Shown here one piece after another: positions 24,684 through 36,909 of a stretch of 64,000 bases of DNA. This DNA comes from Alopecurus myosuroides (lineage: Eukaryota; Streptophyta; Magnoliopsida; Poales; Poaceae). The first letter of the stretch is position 1; every line of letters begins with the position of its first letter. A model generated the notes under the pieces. It did not search any database and was not told the origin of the DNA. It saw only the letters and a list, made by a program, of their open reading frames with translations. The DNA is taken from contig CM054060.1 in NCBI GenBank assembly GCA_028641055.1, positions 244,851,540 through 244,915,539 of the forward strand, written 5' to 3'. The position numbers and the translations under genes are program-made.

Positions 24684-27111
24684 CACTTCCCAAGGAAGAG
24701 GGGCACGCTGAAGAACAAGCTTCCTCATGAGCTTTATCCCTCTTGATTATCAAGTAAGTAAAGCCTAGCTATATGACTATAAAGAAAGCGCTTTACGGGA
24801 GGCAACCCGGTTGTTTCTGTTTGGATTTTCCTAGTGTCCTCTTGCTGTCTCAAGAGATTAGTTTTTTTGTTTTAATTATGGAGTTTTCAATAAAGAGTCA
24901 ATTCAAACCCATTTGGACTTATAAGTTGCGATCCTAGTGCATGAAATTTCTGTTTCAGCACGAGTCTGCTCACCGTACGATTTTACGTTTTTCATTGGTA
25001 TGTCGGATTGAGCTAATTTTTTAGTATGTTCTGCAAATTTTCGTCCTCTGTAAGAACAAAAATTAGCTTAATTTTTTTACGAGTCTAGCTTAGGGAAAAA
25101 CGTTTGTTTTGCTGCTGCTGCTTTTCTAGACAGATTCTGCCTTCTTTTGTTTTATGCACTCTTTGGACTTGGGAATCGAATTTCCATGATTCTTTCAAGC
25201 AAGAGAGTGAACATACAACATAATAAACCTTATTGTCTATCTACTGGAGCATTTTATTTGGAATTTTGCACAGCAAGCATGTGATTTGTTTGTCCTTGCT
25301 AATCTCACCCCACAGATAAAGAATGGGAGAAACATGTTTTGTGAAGTTTTTTCACAGGGAATAGAGGAGCTGCGCCTCAAGACATACAAGAATGGTGAAA
25401 GCCATAAGCTTGGGGATGTGATGAACACCCCACTGGAGCTACACTCTTTTGGTTAGCACACGTCTACTTTCTGTTTTTCTAAGCAACGCATTTATCGTAG
25501 AGACTTGAAGCGTCTAGTTTTTGTTTTTATTTTTGTTTTGATAAGACCACCACCATCATTTTATGAGATTGAGCTACTGGAGTTTGGGGTTGGAATGTAT
25601 TGGATGATAGTATTATGACTTGGAATAGGGATGCCATTGTTGATTTGAAGAGCTACATATGTTTGCATGATTTATAGGCTTTTTATGTGTAGAAATTTGC
25701 AATAATGTTGTCTTGAGCTATCTCTTATTCATGTCCTTGATGTTAATTGCTGGTTTATTTAGTTTGTCATGAAATGAGTAGTTCTATGGACATATGCATG
25801 CATAGTAGCTGGTCAACTATCTCCCTCTTGCTACCCCAAAAAATTAAAAATTCCAACAAGTAAAAACTTGTTTCCAACACTCTTTAGCCAAGTATTTCCA
25901 GTGAGTCCACCATATCTTCCCATTAGCTTCATTGCTATTCCGAGCATGTTCACCATGTTATTGTGTTATTTATGTTCTAAATTAAGATATTCAGTTTATT
26001 AATTGTCATGGGTTGAACTTGGGATAGGACTCTCACGAACTTTTGAAGGCACACTTTACTTTTTATGCATCTAATAAACATGACCCAATAATGGGAGCCA
26101 CAAGTTTTGCGTTTGACAAGTGTGTGGTTGGGAGCTAGCTATAAACGTGTATCACCGGAAAGCTTTCAACATTGCACAAAAAATTCACATTTGGTTGATA
26201 TCATGTACTTTTGTTTTTGGACTCCTGCCATGCCGAAATGAAATAGAGGAATAGTAAGTTTTGATGAGTAAGTATCTATATGACTAGAGAAACGCATTGG
26301 GCCGCTAACCCAAGCCATGCTTTATCATGGTGGGAATTTACTTATAGCTTGAGTGACTCTACAACACATCCTATAATAAAATAAGAAGCTATGCATAATA
26401 GTGAATGAAAATAAAAAGGATGATGAGTCTACTCCGTTTGTTCATCTTGTCATTGTAACATGGGATTTTTTCCATGTCATGGGGCAAGAGGTACCTCTTT
26501 GCGGTTCTCTATGATGACATTAATACTTATTATGATTGTACAAATCTTATTAGGAATCTTAAGTTGAGTAATCATGGATTAGGTTTTCACACTCACGGGG
26601 CATGAGGCTTTCAACCACCTTGTCATTCTCATTACTTCAATACTCACGATTTTAAGATGCTAGTGATAAAGGGGCAATGAGAGTCCTAGATCAATGGATA
26701 CCACATTTCAATTAGTAATTTTAGTTGAATAATTTAGAGGCTAAATAAGACTTGATCATGTTTTACCTCTACTCAATTTTCTCCAAAGTGTCCACCATAT
26801 TTTCTATTCTCCATTATGCTATTCTTTGACCAATATAGGATTTTATTTTTAATTTTGTGTATGCATTTGGTCCATAGTGCTTTTATTTCATTATACACTT
26901 TGTGAACTTTCATGAAGCATCTTTGCTTGCATATTTGATATTTCTTACAACATGAATTGTATATTGCTACTCATTTCTAGTATTAATCATTTGATTATAT
27001 GTAGCATGAATAATCCTCCTTGATATCCCATGTTTGTTTCAATATGAAAAACCCATCTTAGTTTTATCACCTTCATACTCGAGGACGGGCATGGGTTAAG
27101 CTTGGGGATGT
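24684..27111 (+). other. Non-coding 3' half of element 2
   Basis: About 2.4 kb between the protease and the 3' LTR without any recognisable RT, RNase H, integrase or envelope-like frame. It contains an Athila-style motif (agcgctttacgggaggcaac, near 24788) and ends in the polypurine-like tract aagcttggggatgt (27098-27111) next to the LTR. Confidence 0.7.
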
Positions 27112-28831
27112 TGATGCATGTAAAATGCATAGATGAATTTTGCATATTTTCACATGGTTTTCTATTACATATTGCATCATATAAGGGTATAATTCAATGT
27201 TTTATAGTATTTTGGGGTTAAATTACAAAGTCCCCCAACTTTTATGGAATTAACGCTGCCTGTCAGAAACCCCGTTTTCTATATTTTTGACGTTTCAGGG
27301 GGCAAACTTCCGCGAAATCACCTGAAAATCTGCGGGGGTCATTTTCTTGGAAGGAGAAGACTTGCGGGTGAAGGATCCACGAGAATTGGGCAAGGAGGCC
27401 CAAAAGAGGACCCTCCACGCGGCAAGATTCCTTGGCCGTGTGAGAGGCCCACTTTTGGCCCCTGTGGCCCCAATTTCTTCCATCTTCGACTTACCGACTC
27501 CGTCTTGACCTAAAATCGACTATAAAAAGGGTCCCTCGTACCCTTACGGAGAGGAGCGCTGTCGAAACACCGAAACACCAAAACAGAGACCAGAAGTTCC
27601 AGATTGGAGGGGGAAAACTCCGGCGGGGCGCCGCCGGTGTGATCTAGTACCCCTCCAACGTCATCACCATTGACATCTCCATGAAGAGGGAGTAGTCCAC
27701 CCCAGGGCTATGGGTTTGTTGAAGTAGCACTTGGATCTCTCTCTCTCTCTCTCTATGTGCTTCACTAATTAGATCTGTATGAGCTGCCGCACATGATTAC
27801 GGGCACCGTTGTAATTCCTATGTGGTGGATCTTTTCTATGAGTTATTGAATCTGAAATTGCAATTGTTTCTCTTGAGTTATTTGAGTAGATGTATCTTAT
27901 GTACCCCATTCTTATTTGCTAGCTTTGATCAATCTAGTTCTTGAGAGCGTGTGTGGGGTGATGGGTGCATTAGTTGGAGTAACGGGGGGTGGCTAGTGCT
28001 GTGAAAGTGACAGAAGTTCAGCGATCCACTTAGGTTTTGTTAAACCTTTCTTAGTTACCTCACTAGGGATAAAAAGGAGTACCTTGTTACCGGGGATTTG
28101 AAGTGACACTAATCAATCTCCATGACTAGATCTAGCAAGTTCTTACTTCAACTTCATGTCACATTTCTTAAAGCTATACTCTGGTTTTTCCTTAATTATC
28201 GAGGTGTTATGATTTATTTCGCATCTTGGTGGAGTATAAGAGGGATCAATATGACCGTAGAGATCTCTATGCTAGGACGTGATGCCTATATGAAAGTACT
28301 CAATGTTAAACATGTTATTGTAATCTCACATGTAATTCTTTATGTCCACCGTCTACCACTTTATTTGAGAGAATGCAAGTGTGAAACCATGAACCCCGGT
28401 CCTATTTTAAATATAAGAAAACACTCTAGTTTACTTTGCTGCAATTTACTTTACTTGCACTTTACTTTACTTGCATCTCCAATTCGAATTTACATTATCT
28501 CCATCACCACTTGCATCACAAAAATACAAAAACAATCCATTGCATATCTATTTTCTCATTTGCATTTAGTAGTAGATTTAATTATTGCACATTTACTTTG
28601 AGTTTTGCATTGCAATTTAGAAGTCTCACACCTTGTGCTTGACAACCACTTGGTGAGGTTGAGGGCACAAAACTCTCTATTTGTTTGCAGGATCCTGGAG
28701 GAAGCTTTGAAGACAACTGCTGAAATACTGGCTCCCCAAGAGTTCGATATAAACCCTCGAGTCACCCTCGTGGGGAAGAAGGCTTGCCACTAGCTACACA
28801 CTCTGCACTTGGAGTCTCAACCTAGCGATCA
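27112..28831 (+). repeat. 3' LTR of element 2
   Basis: 1720 bp, begins TGATGCATG and ends cctagcgatca. TATAAAAAG is at 27521-27529. Differences from the 5' LTR are few point changes and a slightly longer CT run (about 27740). Confidence 0.9.
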
Positions 28832-31800
28832 GTGTGCCGCGTGCCGCGGATGCGAGCTGGGCCGCCAAGCCTTAGCAGGCCGTGCGCCCGTGAGAGAAGA
28901 ACAGCCCACACACCTTTCTTTTTCCTTTTTAAAATCAACAGAAACATGTTAGTTACTTTAATCATGTTAAAATAGCTAAACTCAAAAATAAAATCAACCA
29001 AAATTCCTTGTGGTAGATGTACTAAATCCTGAATGCGTGCAACTTGTAGATCTACATTTGGGTCATTATTTTGCAAATGATAAATCATGTTCCACACAGT
29101 GTCTGTTAAGGTAAAAGTGCCATAACTTTTTGTTGGAATGTTCAAATTGTGCAAACTAAAATTCTTGGAGTAGCACTTGACTATATCTATCAGTAGGGCT
29201 TGACCTCACCTCAAGGTCATTTGGAAATTCCATCTACTTTGGTAAATGTCCAGTAGCACTTGCTAGGATTTGTAGAAGTTGTTTGAAAACACTTTTTGAT
29301 GTGAAACCAACTGGATCTGTTAGTGTATGTTTATATGTATGTTATCCTAGCTTGGTGTGATTTTTGGAGCTCTATATATATTTTGGCAACAGATCTAAGT
29401 TTTTGTACTTTTCTGTTAGAAATAATATGTGTAGATTTATTTTTAGAATAATTGCTTGCTAGTGTTACTTTGTTTTCTAGCATGTTTAGATGTTGTTCTT
29501 AGTGTTAAAAGGTTATTTACTCACATATATAGCATGTTAGAAAGTGTGGGCACGTTTGATTATTGTATGGAGCTAGTATATGCTTAGTATTATTCTCTAG
29601 TTTTTGTTTTAATAAATCTTGTGATGCAAAGTATAGCTAGTTTATTTACCTAAGTTTTTAGAGGTGTTTGATAGGGTCCAGTACCATTTTGGTACTGATA
29701 AGAAGTTTCTTTAACCTCTGTTAGGTTGCATTTTATTTCTTAGAGATGCATGTGTAGTTATAGTGTTATTTACTCATAGTGTTATTTCTCACTAGATTCA
29801 ATAGTTGTAGTTTTGTTTAGTGAATATTTTGTTTTTTACAAGTTGGACCAGAGGCTTAGGACCTCTTTAATGTCATGGAAAACCTAGTGGAACACCCACA
29901 GGTTCCATTTCATTTTTGTGAGAAATCCATCTCTCAACCATAGTAGTAGTAGTAGTAGTAGAGAATATTATTATTTTGGGTGTATGCTTGTAGATTGTTT
30001 GCTTGGTAAACTTGTGTGTTATTTTTGTTTGTGCATTTCTTGTTGTCTTGTGTGGTTGAGTATCATTGCTTGCTTAGTTTGGTTCTGATTGAGTGTCCTT
30101 ATTTTATTTTTGCGACGATAGAAAACGAGGAAGAAGTAGTTGGTGCCGGAGGCTACTACTACCATTCCTGTTGCTACCACGAGCAGGACCCTCAACTCCA
30201 CCAAGGCAAGCCATCCTTAAAGCTTGCTGTTATACTAATTATCATTATCTATCATGCATTTTCTACTTCTGAAGTTTTACAAAAACTTGATTACCAAAAC
30301 TATTTTATTGAGTGGCTATCATTATTACTATTAATATTATATGGTTATATTATCACTTTGCCATTAGTCAACTTGGTGTTACCAAGCCTTTAGCCACTAT
30401 AAGGTATATAAATACCGCCTAAGATAATAATCTTGAGTCCCTAAGTGGACACTTTTAAAATGTGCTTTTGCAAACAAATGAGTTATGAAAAGTCCACGGT
30501 GAAAAGGAGGGACCTTGTTCACCGGAGGAGCTAAAGAGTTGTTTTCAAATGGTTTACAAAAGGCACATAACCTAGTATTCGCTGGACAACCAAGAAGTAC
30601 TGCCACTCTACCCCAACATGGGTACGAGGCCTATCTAGATACTTGTTCTTGTTAGTGTGTCTACTATCCCAAAAAGCTATAGAGAGGATGATACTCTGAA
30701 CCGAAGTGTCGCCAGGAGGGAGAAACGGGACATACATAGTGTGGGATTAATTTTCCCTCCGGATGTGACAATTGGGTCTCCTGCTATGGTGATGTGTGAC
30801 ATGGTGCCAGGAAGAACAAACCTAATTGAAGGGATGGACATATATACTAGCTTGTTCAGAGTGGACAGTTAGGATCATTCTTCTGATGCGTGCATATCGC
30901 TGTGTCGATCCATGGGTGGTTCATGGCAGATGATTGGATCTATTGGAATGTGTACACCTCTGCAGAGTAAAACTATTCAGAATAGCCGAGCCCTCAGATA
31001 TGGGAAGTTGAAAGGCCATGTAGCTAGCATTGTGTCAAGTTTTCAAAAAGGTGTTTTTCAACAAGGACTTGTACCGGGATGGTACCGATGAACGAACTAG
31101 AGATGTTATTCCAAGAAGTTTTGTAAAGAAAACCCTCTTTTATAAATCAAGTTTTATAAAACCTCTTGTACATGTGATATCTACAAGAGAAAGAAAAATT
31201 ATAATATTTTCTTTTGAAGTATCTTCTTCAACAAAGATATAGAGATATCAAAGCAACCATGATGTTATCTTACATACACCATGGGTAGTGAGCCCTATTT
31301 ATACCCTACGTACCCACCATATAAGCATACTGCATTCTGTAAGTGTATAAAGGTTGTCTTGCAGAGTACATTCAAATGTACTCATATTGGTTGTGCCCTG
31401 GCTATTTACTTGGCCAGACTTTGAGGAGATGCCACCTGAGGAGGAGTACTTTTCCGACGACTATGCGAATTAGGCCCGGCTTGTAACATCCCAAGTATGA
31501 AAAATAGCCATTAGAATGTTTGCTCTCTGTTATTTTATGTTTTGCATCATGACATCATGTTCATTGCATTTGTTTTGCTTTGTTTTCCATTTGTTTTCAT
31601 TTGTTTTCCTTTGTTTTCTATTTGAATTTCAACTCAAATTTCAAACCTTTGTTTCATACTTGTGATGTTACAATTTCCAAAATGATATTTCAAATCAAAA
31701 CAATCAATTGTTCCATTAAACCATAAGGTGCAAACCATTTAAAATTATGGCTTTTAATAATTCACTTAATCCAAACTTAATTCAAATGTTATTCAACTAA

Positions 31801-32584
31801 AATTCCAAAACAGCAATCCCTTTGGAATTAATGAAATTCACACAACAACTCTAAGCAATTGTTGCAAATAAAATTGAGGGTTCAATCTATTTGAAATGAT
31901 TGTTTTTAATAACTCACTTAACTCAATTTGTTATTCAAATTCAAATACATTTTACAAACAGCAACCTTTTGGAATTAATGACAACTACACAACAATTATA
32001 ATAATTTGTTTCTAATTAAACAATAATGTTCACCCTATTTAAAAATCTTGTTTTCATTAATCACTTAATCTCAACATCATTCAAATTTGAATCAAATTGC
32101 AAACAGCAAGTTATTTTGAAATATTTGGAAAACAGAACTTGGCAAGTGATTGCTGATGACCTAATTAACTCACACAAATTTTTTCTAAATTTTTCCTAAC
32201 TCAAAAACCCTATTGTTTCTTCCTATTTCCAAATCAGCAAAAAAAAAGTAACAAAACAAAAAAATAAAAAGGAAAACGCTCAGAGGGGAGCAGCACGCAG
32301 GCCCAGCCCACCAGTTAGGCCCGGTACCCCCTCGCCCTTCTTCTCACCGTACGGCAGATCATCGAGCGCCTCCACGTCCGCAATGGCGAGAAGCAGACGG
32401 CCATCAGCGCCCCTACCCCCTCTATTTAACCTACCCCTAGGGTTCCCCAGCTAGCCTAGACCCCTACCTCCCTCTCCCTCTCTTCCGCCGTCGCCCACCT
32501 CTCTCTCACCGGCGCAATTCCTTCTCTGAATCCCACCGCCACCCGAGCTCACTCTCTGAACATCCCCGGCGATCACCGCCTCCG

Positions 32585-33091
32585 ATGGCGATCGACGCGA
32601 GCAAGCCACGGGAACGAGACGCCCCCGGTGCAACCTACGTCTTCGACACCCCCGTGGAGCCCGAGGGGGGCCGTAGCCACGCCGCCATCCACGACGTAGT
32701 CGCCGGCAACCTCTGCCCCGACCCTCTGCGTCCCCTGCCACCGCCGGTGAGCAGCCGATCCCCCCGTTCCCTTCCCTCTCTTGCACGCACACGTTGGCAA
32801 CCACAGCAACCCCACAGCATCCCACGCATCCACGGCAGCACACGGCAGCACCCCGAGCAGAGCTCGCCGCCGGCAACGTTCCTCTCTGTCGAAAGTTCAG
32901 GCTTTTCGTCAGTTAAAATTCAGTTAGCAAATCTGAACCTCAACTTGGCTGCGCAGCGTAGACTGACAGAAACGAATCGCTTACCGCAGTGGCAGCACTG
33001 CTCCCTCGCTCGCGCTAGGTCGAGGGTTCGATCCCCCCGCGGCGCCAACCTTTTTGGGGATTTTATTCCCGCGCCACTGGCCCACCTGTAA
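32585..33091 (+). other. Open frame after the S2 promoter (possible first exon)
   Basis: 168 codons from ATG 32585 (MAIDASKPRERDAPGATYVF). It contains two possible splice donors. One after 32627 leaves phase 1 and would fit the downstream exons. The stronger gtgagc at 32747 leaves phase 0 and would need a further exon. The frame overlaps the tRNA-like module and is not conserved in S1 as read by eye. I regard only its beginning as a possible exon. Confidence 0.25.
32982..33055 (+). ncRNA. tRNA-like Pol III promoter module in S2
   Basis: TACCGCAGTGG (32982-32992) is an A-box-like sequence with one mismatch. GGGTTCGATCC (33024-33034) is a B box about 31 bases later. TTTTT (33051-33055) can terminate Pol III. 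The order and the sense orientation relative to the LTR are the same as in S1. Whether it is transcribed cannot be told from sequence. Confidence 0.5.
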
Positions 33092-33319
33092 GCCACCGCT
33101 GCTGCCACGCGTGCGTCCACGCGGGCCACGGTGCCCTGGGCCCCCTCGCCAGTGGCTAGCGCTAGCCACTGCGAGGTAGAAACCCATTTTCAGCCTTTTC
33201 TTTTTTTAACTAACTCCTTTTCAATTACAGATTGGTCCCTGAAATGAAAATGCAAATAACTTTTATTTTATAAACCCAAATAATAAAAATAAAATATGTA
33301 CGCTGCACCAAATTTAATT

Positions 33320-34180
33320 ATCTATCTAGTTATCACAATTGTTTTCTGTTTTGAATAATTCAAATGCATTCAAATTTCAAATTCAAACAATTCATTTGAA
33401 ATTTGAATAATTGCATAACTAAATCATCCCAGCTCCAAATTCAACTTTTTAAACATGTTTTCTGTACCAAATTGAATGCTCTACCCAAATATAAAATTTG
33501 TTTACTGTTTTGAATATTTTAAATTGGTGAAATATTTGAAAACTTGTTTAATTCACTTAAATTTGCAAAATTCATAACTTGGGCATAAAAATTCCAAATT
33601 CAACAAACTAAACATGTTTTCCACTCAATTTTTCATGTACTTTCCAAATAACAACTTTGTTTGCTGTTTTGAATAATTTAAATTGCTGAAAACAACTGTT
33701 TCTTGTTTAATGCATTTAAAATTGCCAAATTAATAACTTGCTCATTTTAAATCCATTTTCAAAAAATAAAATATGTTTTCCATGCTAATTAAACCACCTT
33801 TTTCAAATATAAAATTTGTTTCATGTTTTGAATAATTAAAATTGGCTAAATAATTTAAACCTTGTTTAAATCATTTAAAATTGTTAAATTCATAACTTGC
33901 TCAAATTAAATTATTTTTGAACATGTAAAATATGTTTTCAAACCATCAAAGTATAAACTTTTCAAATATGAATTTGGTTTAATGTTTTGAACAAATAAAA
34001 ATTCAAATAAATGCATGTTTGAATTAAATTCATTTCAATCTTGTTTAAACTTGTTTAATTCATAAGTAAATTGTTCTAAATTCTATTTCAACAAGTGAAA
34101 CATGTATTCCACCTAAAATTGTGTGTTCTTATCAAATAAGAACTTTGTTATCTATTTTGAACAATAAAAATTGGTGAAAA
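33320..34180 (+). repeat. Degenerate ~160-bp tandem repeats in the S2 intron
   Basis: The phrase tgttttgaataatttaaa or close variants recurs near 33340, 33505, 33670, 33820, 33985 and 34150, at intervals of about 150-170 bases, with an intervening cataacttg and tatgttttc in most units. Six units are visible against about four in S1, explaining part of the length difference. Confidence 0.6.
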
Positions 34181-34546
34181 CAACAAATTCTTGTGTGACA
34201 CCTTTAAGGAACCAAAATTCCATAACTTAATAAACAAATTTTCAAACTTGGTAAACCTTATTTCCAATTGATTCTATTGTTGTTATTTTGCTGTTTTCCT
34301 CATCCATGCATCATGCTAACTCACTTACACATGATGATTAGTTGTAGAACAATTAATTCAACCATAATTCATGGGCTTTCCATATGCAATCCAATTGCAT
34401 ATGGGTCCATTTAAACATGTTATCATGTCAACTAGTTTATTTTGATGCATCAATTAAATGGTCATGCATCATCCCATGTTTGTGCACTATACCATGATAT
34501 TGATTGTTTATCTCTCTGCGTTGTTTGTTTGCTTCTTCTCGGATAT

Positions 34547-35881
34547 ACGACGACGTTGAGACCGACGATACTTACGACACCCCTTCTAAGGATCTAGCTC
34601 AGTACCAGGTTGCTGGGTTTGCAGGCAAGTATTCACTCACATGAACCACTGTGTTCCTTTCAACATTGGTTACCGATACTTTCCGTTGTCTATTTCTGCT
34701 AGCCATATGAATCGTTGCTTCTGTTCGATCCTATCACATGTTATCCTTTAACCCTGATATAGCCTCACCTCCACACCTATAACCCCATTGATTGTTGCCC
34801 GTGTCTTACTAGCATGCTTAGGGTTGTTTCTGCTCGAGTCTGTTACCCGTTACTTTCTGTTACTATATTTCTATGATGTTCTGGGGCTCGATGTTAAACA
34901 ATCAACCTGTTAATGTTTGAGGTAATAATAATCTGATGATAAGGCACCGGCAGGAGGCCCGACGTGGTTTTGAGGCCTGCTAGTGTCGACCCTAATTAGG
35001 AAAAGGGTCTTGTCTACTGATCCATGATGAGCGCACTAACCGCATGTGGGAAGCGAGTATGGGCGCCCCCCTCAATTTGATTCGATTCGCATCTCGTCCA
35101 AATCGCCACACTTAGTTCGGGCTTTCCATTTGATGCATGCATGTGCAGGTGCGAACCCGAGGCCAGGGTGGAAGGTCTTAGAGTGCTATGAGGGTCCCCT
35201 TTTCTTCGTGGGGCTCGATTAGCCGCGCACGCACAGCATGTGGTTCTTTGGGCTTGATGCGAAGAAGAGTTGAGTTGTGTTGAGTGCCTCGCTTGGTGGG
35301 TTAGCTCCCCGCCTGGCGGGTTATTCTTACGTGTACGGCCAAATTGGTGCATCCCTGCAGGGTTAAATCTTCTCGAGAAGCCGTGTTTTCCGCGGTTATG
35401 GATTACTTGGTGAAAGTACTGGCTAACAAGTACTCAGAACAACTTACACCTAACTAATGATAACTTGACTAGTAATAGGCTTATTGACACAACAATCTGA
35501 ACCATCATTAATCCAACTGTGTGAGTTATCCTCGGATTGCTTCTTTGGATAAGGGGTGAGATCCAGGATGGGTTTGTTTGGTGGTCAGTTATAGTTGGTT
35601 ATGATACGTTATCTTATCCCCATTCTGTTTAGCCGGAAGTGGTAGTACCTCTGTAGTTGGTAGAGCAGCCAGTTGCAGCATCTTTTGTATCACCCTTTCT
35701 TCCGTTGAACCCAAAGCATCTGTGCTTGGTGTTGACGGGTTACACTTTGGTGAATTGTGAGTCTTGCTTGCCAGTACGTTTATGTACTGACCCCTTTGGG
35801 GCTGTGGTTTCCGCAGACTACGCTTACGAGGATCCCCATGGTGGCAACTACGTGGAGTATGACGAGGCTGCTGACGAGTAG
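34547..35881 (+). CDS. Last two candidate exons of the S-family LTR small protein (S2 copy)
   Basis: Exon 34547-34624 (78 nt, GC-type donor gcaagtattc) and terminal exon 35817-35881 (65 nt, acceptor ttccgcag, TAG stop), phase 1 at both junctions. They encode DDVETDDTYDTPSKDLAQYQ followed, after the junction, by YAYEDPHGGNYVEYDEAADE. Lengths equal those in S1 and most differences are substitutions without frame effect. The acceptor of the first exon is changed here (tat instead of the tag in S1), so this copy may no longer splice correctly. Function unknown. Confidence 0.42.
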
Positions 35882-36909
35882 ATAGCGGACCCGGGCAGGA
35901 TCCGAGACTTCGTGGATGGGCTCCGTCTTTTCGTTTCCGGCTTCTTAAGCCTATTTGGATCTTGTCTGTACTCAGACATGTTGAATGCTTCCGCTGTGAT
36001 GTAATGATGTTATGTTGGGACATGTGTCCTCTGGATGATTGTATTTGCTATCTCTGCTCTAGTGAGAGCTATTTGCAACTTATTTCAATCTTTTGTGTCG
36101 TAGAGATCTGTTGCGATATCACTTGTTCCAATGCCGTTGACGTACCATGTGTGTATGTTTTGAAGTACGTCAATGGAAGTATCTGGATTTCTATGGGATG
36201 GTTTGCGCAGACGATGAATAGTGAGAGAATGGTTGTCACACGTTTACGTGTTGGCCTGCTCATATTGAGATGCGGGTGCCGGTATGCCCCGTAAGCCATT
36301 TATCTACTGTTTAACGGACTGTGAGTATCCCCTAGAAGTCCGGGTGCGACACGGCTCCCGGTCAGCAGCCTGTTGGTGAAGGCGTGACATGGGCTATCTA
36401 CGTTGTGTTTACTTTCCGTTGTGCGTTGAGAGACATTTGCCTGTCCTGCGTGACAGTTGTTAAGACTTGGTCATGTGGCCATTTGCTTGTAAGACTATTT
36501 TATTCGTGTAATGGATAATGTATCTGTGTACCAACTTCGTATGTTGTTCATGACTGAATTCTTGGGATCGTGAATGTATGCATATGAGGGGTTCTAGACC
36601 ATCCGGTTTAGGGCCTCTACGGCCCGGCCGCAGAGATCGAGCTCCGTCCCGGCCATCCACGGGCGCGTCGGCTCGGGCCTTCGACCAAGGCCGACCAGCT
36701 CCGACTCCGGCCCTCCACTTCTCCGCCTTTGGTCGTCCCCTGCTAATGGTAAGCAGATTCCCCGCCCCTGCCCCCGACATCCTCTTTTTTGCCTTCAACA
36801 TATCATGTTCTATGTTCTTTCTTAGATTAGCTAGTGAATGTATTTCTTCGTTATATGGCTAGCATCTTATATTGAACCATATTTGCATAGACCTAATCAC
36901 TAGATGGAT

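Larger units (their letters stand above)
20666..28831 (+). mobile_element. Element 2: Athila-type Gypsy element with gag and protease only
   Basis: Complete 8166-bp element flanked by the perfect duplication gtgtg (20661-20665 and 28832-28836), with both LTRs beginning TGATGCATG and ending ATCA. Primer site, gag, protease-like segment and polypurine tract are present. No RT, RNase H or integrase can be read between 24684 and 27111. Size, LTR length and the tRNA-Asp-type primer site resemble the Sabrina group of Triticeae as I remember it; that name is a guess. It depends on enzymes from other elements. Confidence 0.88.
20218..31473 (+). pseudogene. 3' LTR copy of the candidate spliced small protein
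   Basis: The same exons as in the 5' LTR: 20218-20245, 20354-20503, 30122-30205 and 31365-31473. Exons 1 and 2 keep exactly the spacing of the 5' copy (offset 17000) and are open. Exon 3 is open with GC donor gcaagc. Exon 4 has lost one base near 31391 and a 12-base repeat unit, so its frame breaks before the acidic tail. Element 2 now sits in intron 2, and S2 lies eight bases after the ancestral stop codon. Confidence 0.45.
31482..36351 (+). mobile_element. S2: solo LTR, same family as S1, opposite orientation
   Basis: 4870-bp unit from TGTAACATCCC to GGGTGCGACA, flanked by the perfect duplication cggct (31477-31481 and 36352-36356). Its reverse complement aligns with S1 along the whole length, with extra length mainly in the AT-rich repeat tract and GC-rich leader. 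There is no internal domain, so it is a solo LTR. A TATA-like TATTTAA (32423-32429) precedes a C-rich leader and ATG 32585. Confidence 0.87.
1940..36621 (+). mobile_element. Element 1: Ty3/Gypsy chromovirus with >4-kb LTRs, carrying nested insertions
   Basis: LTR retrotransposon in plus orientation. Both LTRs begin TGTCACACCCC (1940 and 18907). The initiator-Met-type primer site is at 12756, the polypurine tract at 18895, and a gag-pol with a C-terminal chromodomain lies between them, which places it among chromoviruses of the Tekay/Del type. The right end is near 36621, where the sequence cctctac matches cctctaca at the end of the 5' LTR (12745-12752). The flanks acccg (1935-1939) and gcccg (36622-36626) are a plausible but imperfect target duplication. 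Three later insertions (S1, element 2, S2) and an internal LTR duplication expand it. Pol is broken by many stops, so it is not autonomous. Order and orientation are read directly; lineage is inferred from domain order and the chromodomain. Confidence 0.9.
18907..36621 (+). repeat. 3' LTR of element 1, split by element 2 and S2
   Basis: LTR pieces are 18907-20665, 28832 to 31481, and 36357 to about 36621, with element 2 (20666-28831) and S2 (31482-36351) in between. Removing these and one copy of each target duplication gives about 4.7 kb. It has a single copy of the segment that is doubled in the 5' LTR. A GA run at about 20549-20581 is expanded relative to the 5' LTR. Confidence 0.88.
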
